Of a stretch of DNA of 6,626 bases, positions 5,313 to 6,626 are shown piece by piece. Below the pieces are notes generated by a model. The model saw nothing but the letters and a program-made list of their open reading frames with translations. It was not told the DNA's origin and did not search any database. Origin of the DNA: Anaerolineae bacterium. GTDB lineage: Bacteria; Chloroflexota; Anaerolineae; 4572-78; NAK82. The position numbers and the translations under genes were made by a program. Position 1 is the stretch's first letter. Each line of letters opens with the position of its first letter. The stretch spans positions 1-6,626 of the forward strand of contig JAUVPY010000158.1 of the NCBI GenBank assembly GCA_030598425.1, written 5' to 3'.

Positions 5313-6437
5313 CTACCCCGACGTCTTCCCCAACGCCCGCCCCGCCGCCGAGCCGCCCCGCGAGATGAAGAGAAAGACGCGGCGCACGTCGTCCGTGCTG
5401 ATCAGACCCTGGAAAAACGGCCCGTCGTAGACGGCGGCCACGCGGCTGGAGCCCGCCTCCATTTTGTCCTGTACCTCCAAAAGCGGCGTATTGGGCGTGA
5501 CCTTGGGAACCTCGCCGGCCGGGCGCATGATGTCCGACATAGGGCTGGCCCACTGGTCGCGCTCCACCGCCCGGGCCACGTCGCTGCTGCTGACCACGCC
5601 CAGGAGCTGGCGATTATAAGGATCCACCACCGCGAAATCGGGCCGGTCGCCGCGCATCACCAACGAGGCCGCCTGGGCCACCGTTGCGTTGGGCGACAGG
5701 GAGATCGTATTGCGCGTCAGCGCCTGCCCCGCGTTTACTTCCTGCAACCGGCTCTTGGCCGTTACCGCTGCGCCCTCCTGACCGCTGGCCGTGAAGATGA
5801 ACAGCGCGATCAGCGCCAGGAAGAACTGCCCGTTGATGAGCCCGAAGATGCCCAGCCCGACGGCCAGCACCCGCCCCACGGTAACGGCCACGGTCGTGGC
5901 GCGTTCGAAGCTCAGGAACGTGCCCATGACGGCCCGGAAGATGCGCCCGCCGTCCATAGGGAAGGCCGGCAGCAGGTTAAAGAGCGCCAGGCTGATGTTG
6001 GCCGTCAGCAGGAAGGTCAGCAGACCCGTCAGGCCCGGTTGCGAGCGCATACTCAGCACCATCGGACCCAACCCTCCCGCCAGCCCAAACACGATGGGGG
6101 CCAAAATGATGGCCAGCAGAACGTTCACGGCCGGTCCCGCCAGGGCCACCACAAATTCCTGGAGCGGCTTCTCGGGCATGCGCTCCAATCGAGCCACGCC
6201 GCCGATGGGCAGCAGGGTGATATCCCGCACCCGGATGCCATACGCCATAGCCGCCACGCTGTGCCCCAGCTCGTGGAGCAGCACCAGCGTGAACAGTGTC
6301 ACGGTCACCAGCAGGCCGTACAGGGGCCCGGCGCTGCCGCCGAAGTTAAAAGCGCCCCAGATCAAAATCAAAAAGAAGGTGAAATGCACCTGGATGTTGA
6401 TGCCAGAAATCCGTCCTAATTTAAAAGACCAACCCAT
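5313..6437 (-). CDS. Site-2 protease family (M50) membrane zinc metalloprotease with two CBS domains
   Basis: This complete 374-residue integral membrane protein starts at ATG 6437. MGWSFKLGRISGINIQVHFTFF is the normal family N-terminus, and GGAG sits eight bases upstream. An in-frame GTG at 6446 has no such support. HELGH (55-59) supplies the two zinc His ligands and catalytic Glu inside a membrane helix, and NLLPAFPMDGGR (154-165) supplies the third ligand, Asp 162. About six hydrophobic segments span residues 18-215. The cytosolic C-terminal part holds two CBS repeats (about 236-292 and 298-357), which in this subfamily are thought to sense adenine nucleotides. Such proteases cut membrane-bound substrates such as anti-sigma factors; the substrate is not evident here, and no sigma or anti-sigma gene is adjacent. 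It appears monocistronic. The last residues abut a heptamer repeat, so the repeat may have shaped the extreme C-terminus. Confidence 0.95.
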   Translation of the reverse strand: MGWSFKLGRISGINIQVHFTFFLILIWGAFNFGGSAGPLYGLLVTVTLFTLVLLHELGHSVAAMAYGIRVRDITLLPIGGVARLERMPEKPLQEFVVALAGPAVNVLLAIILAPIVFGLAGGLGPMVLSMRSQPGLTGLLTFLLTANISLALFNLLPAFPMDGGRIFRAVMGTFLSFERATTVAVTVGRVLAVGLGIFGLINGQFFLALIALFIFTASGQEGAAVTAKSRLQEVNAGQALTRNTISLSPNATVAQAASLVMRGDRPDFAVVDPYNRQLLGVVSSSDVARAVERDQWASPMSDIMRPAGEVPKVTPNTPLLEVQDKMEAGSSRVAAVYDGPFFQGLISTDDVRRVFLFISRGGSAAGRALGKTSG

Positions 6438-6445
6438 GTTTCTCA

Positions 6446-6449
6446 CTCC
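6446..6449 (-). promoter_or_regulatory. Shine-Dalgarno site of the M50 protease
   Basis: GGAG on the minus strand, eight bases before ATG 6437. It overlaps the alternative in-frame GTG and therefore favours the ATG start. Confidence 0.55.
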
Positions 6450-6626
6450 GTTTCACCAACCTATTTATCTGAGTAAGAGAATACATTGCTCAGCATCCCG
6501 AGTAGGCTCGCAGAGCCGTACACCTGCACTGCGCGTAGGCGCATGTGTCGAGGGGTGCGGGACGTGGGGGTTCCACACAAGCATAACAAATATCGCACAC
6601 CAGTATTTTAAAAGAAAACCTAAAAA
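6450..6626 (-). other. Upstream region of the M50 protease with small inverted repeats
   Basis: No gene is seen in these 177 bases. They contain an imperfect inverted repeat TGAGTAA/TTGCTCA (6470-6476 and 6486-6492) close to the gene, GGCTC/GAGCC around GCA near 6507-6519, and a TGCGC-GTAG-GCGCA hairpin near 6530-6543. They could be an operator or leader structures. No promoter with both good hexamers was found. The far end is AT-rich, as expected for a promoter region. Confidence 0.3.

Noticed and set aside
6039..6419. 126-codon plus-strand ORF rich in His and Gln
   Set aside because: It is antisense to the membrane part of the M50 protease. The His/Gln-rich composition is what hydrophobic codons give when read on the opposite strand.

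Overview
The window reads as a moderately GC-rich bacterial chromosome segment with strong purine-rich Shine-Dalgarno sites. The heptamer tandem repeats, the MGWSF-type CBS-containing M50 protease and the catabolic gene mix would suit a Chloroflexota or similar environmental bacterium. That placement is inference from general family knowledge, since no phylogenetic marker gene is present.

Left third, 1-1647, plus strand. Three genes point the same way: a 5'-truncated metal-dependent amidohydrolase (imidazolonepropionase/prolidase-like), a compact FMN nitroreductase-family protein, and a 97-residue small protein that resembles the DUF6092 family. The small protein most likely starts at a GTG inside the end of the nitroreductase gene. 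The gap at 1648-1902 lies between convergent genes and holds three nested or successive inverted repeats; the last is a perfect 14-bp terminator-like hairpin.

Middle, 1903-2967, minus strand. This is a complete proline racemase / hydroxyproline epimerase-family gene in which the first catalytic Cys is replaced by Ser and the second Cys is kept.

Right-centre, about 3100-5310, gene-poor and decayed. It holds a relic of an ISAs1-family transposase with stops and a frameshift. Next comes a short SD-preceded 5' fragment that looks like the N-terminus of an agmatinase/arginase-family enzyme. About 900 bp follow without a convincing gene, then a cluster of strong hairpins at 4711-4950. Last come a 114-bp MITE-like element with 26-bp imperfect terminal inverted repeats and a run of five 7-bp repeats. 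The region looks like a graveyard of mobile elements and broken genes between two functional modules.

Right end, 5313-6437, minus strand. This is a complete site-2-protease-family (M50) membrane metalloprotease with two C-terminal CBS domains. Its stop codon is two bases from the tandem repeat.

Functionally, the amidohydrolase, the nitroreductase, the racemase-family enzyme and the agmatinase-like remnant suggest a neighbourhood for amino-acid, peptide or amine catabolism. The protease appears unrelated to it. I found no convincing new multi-gene system; the most unusual pieces are the structured, repeat-rich non-coding segments and the Ser/Cys racemase variant.
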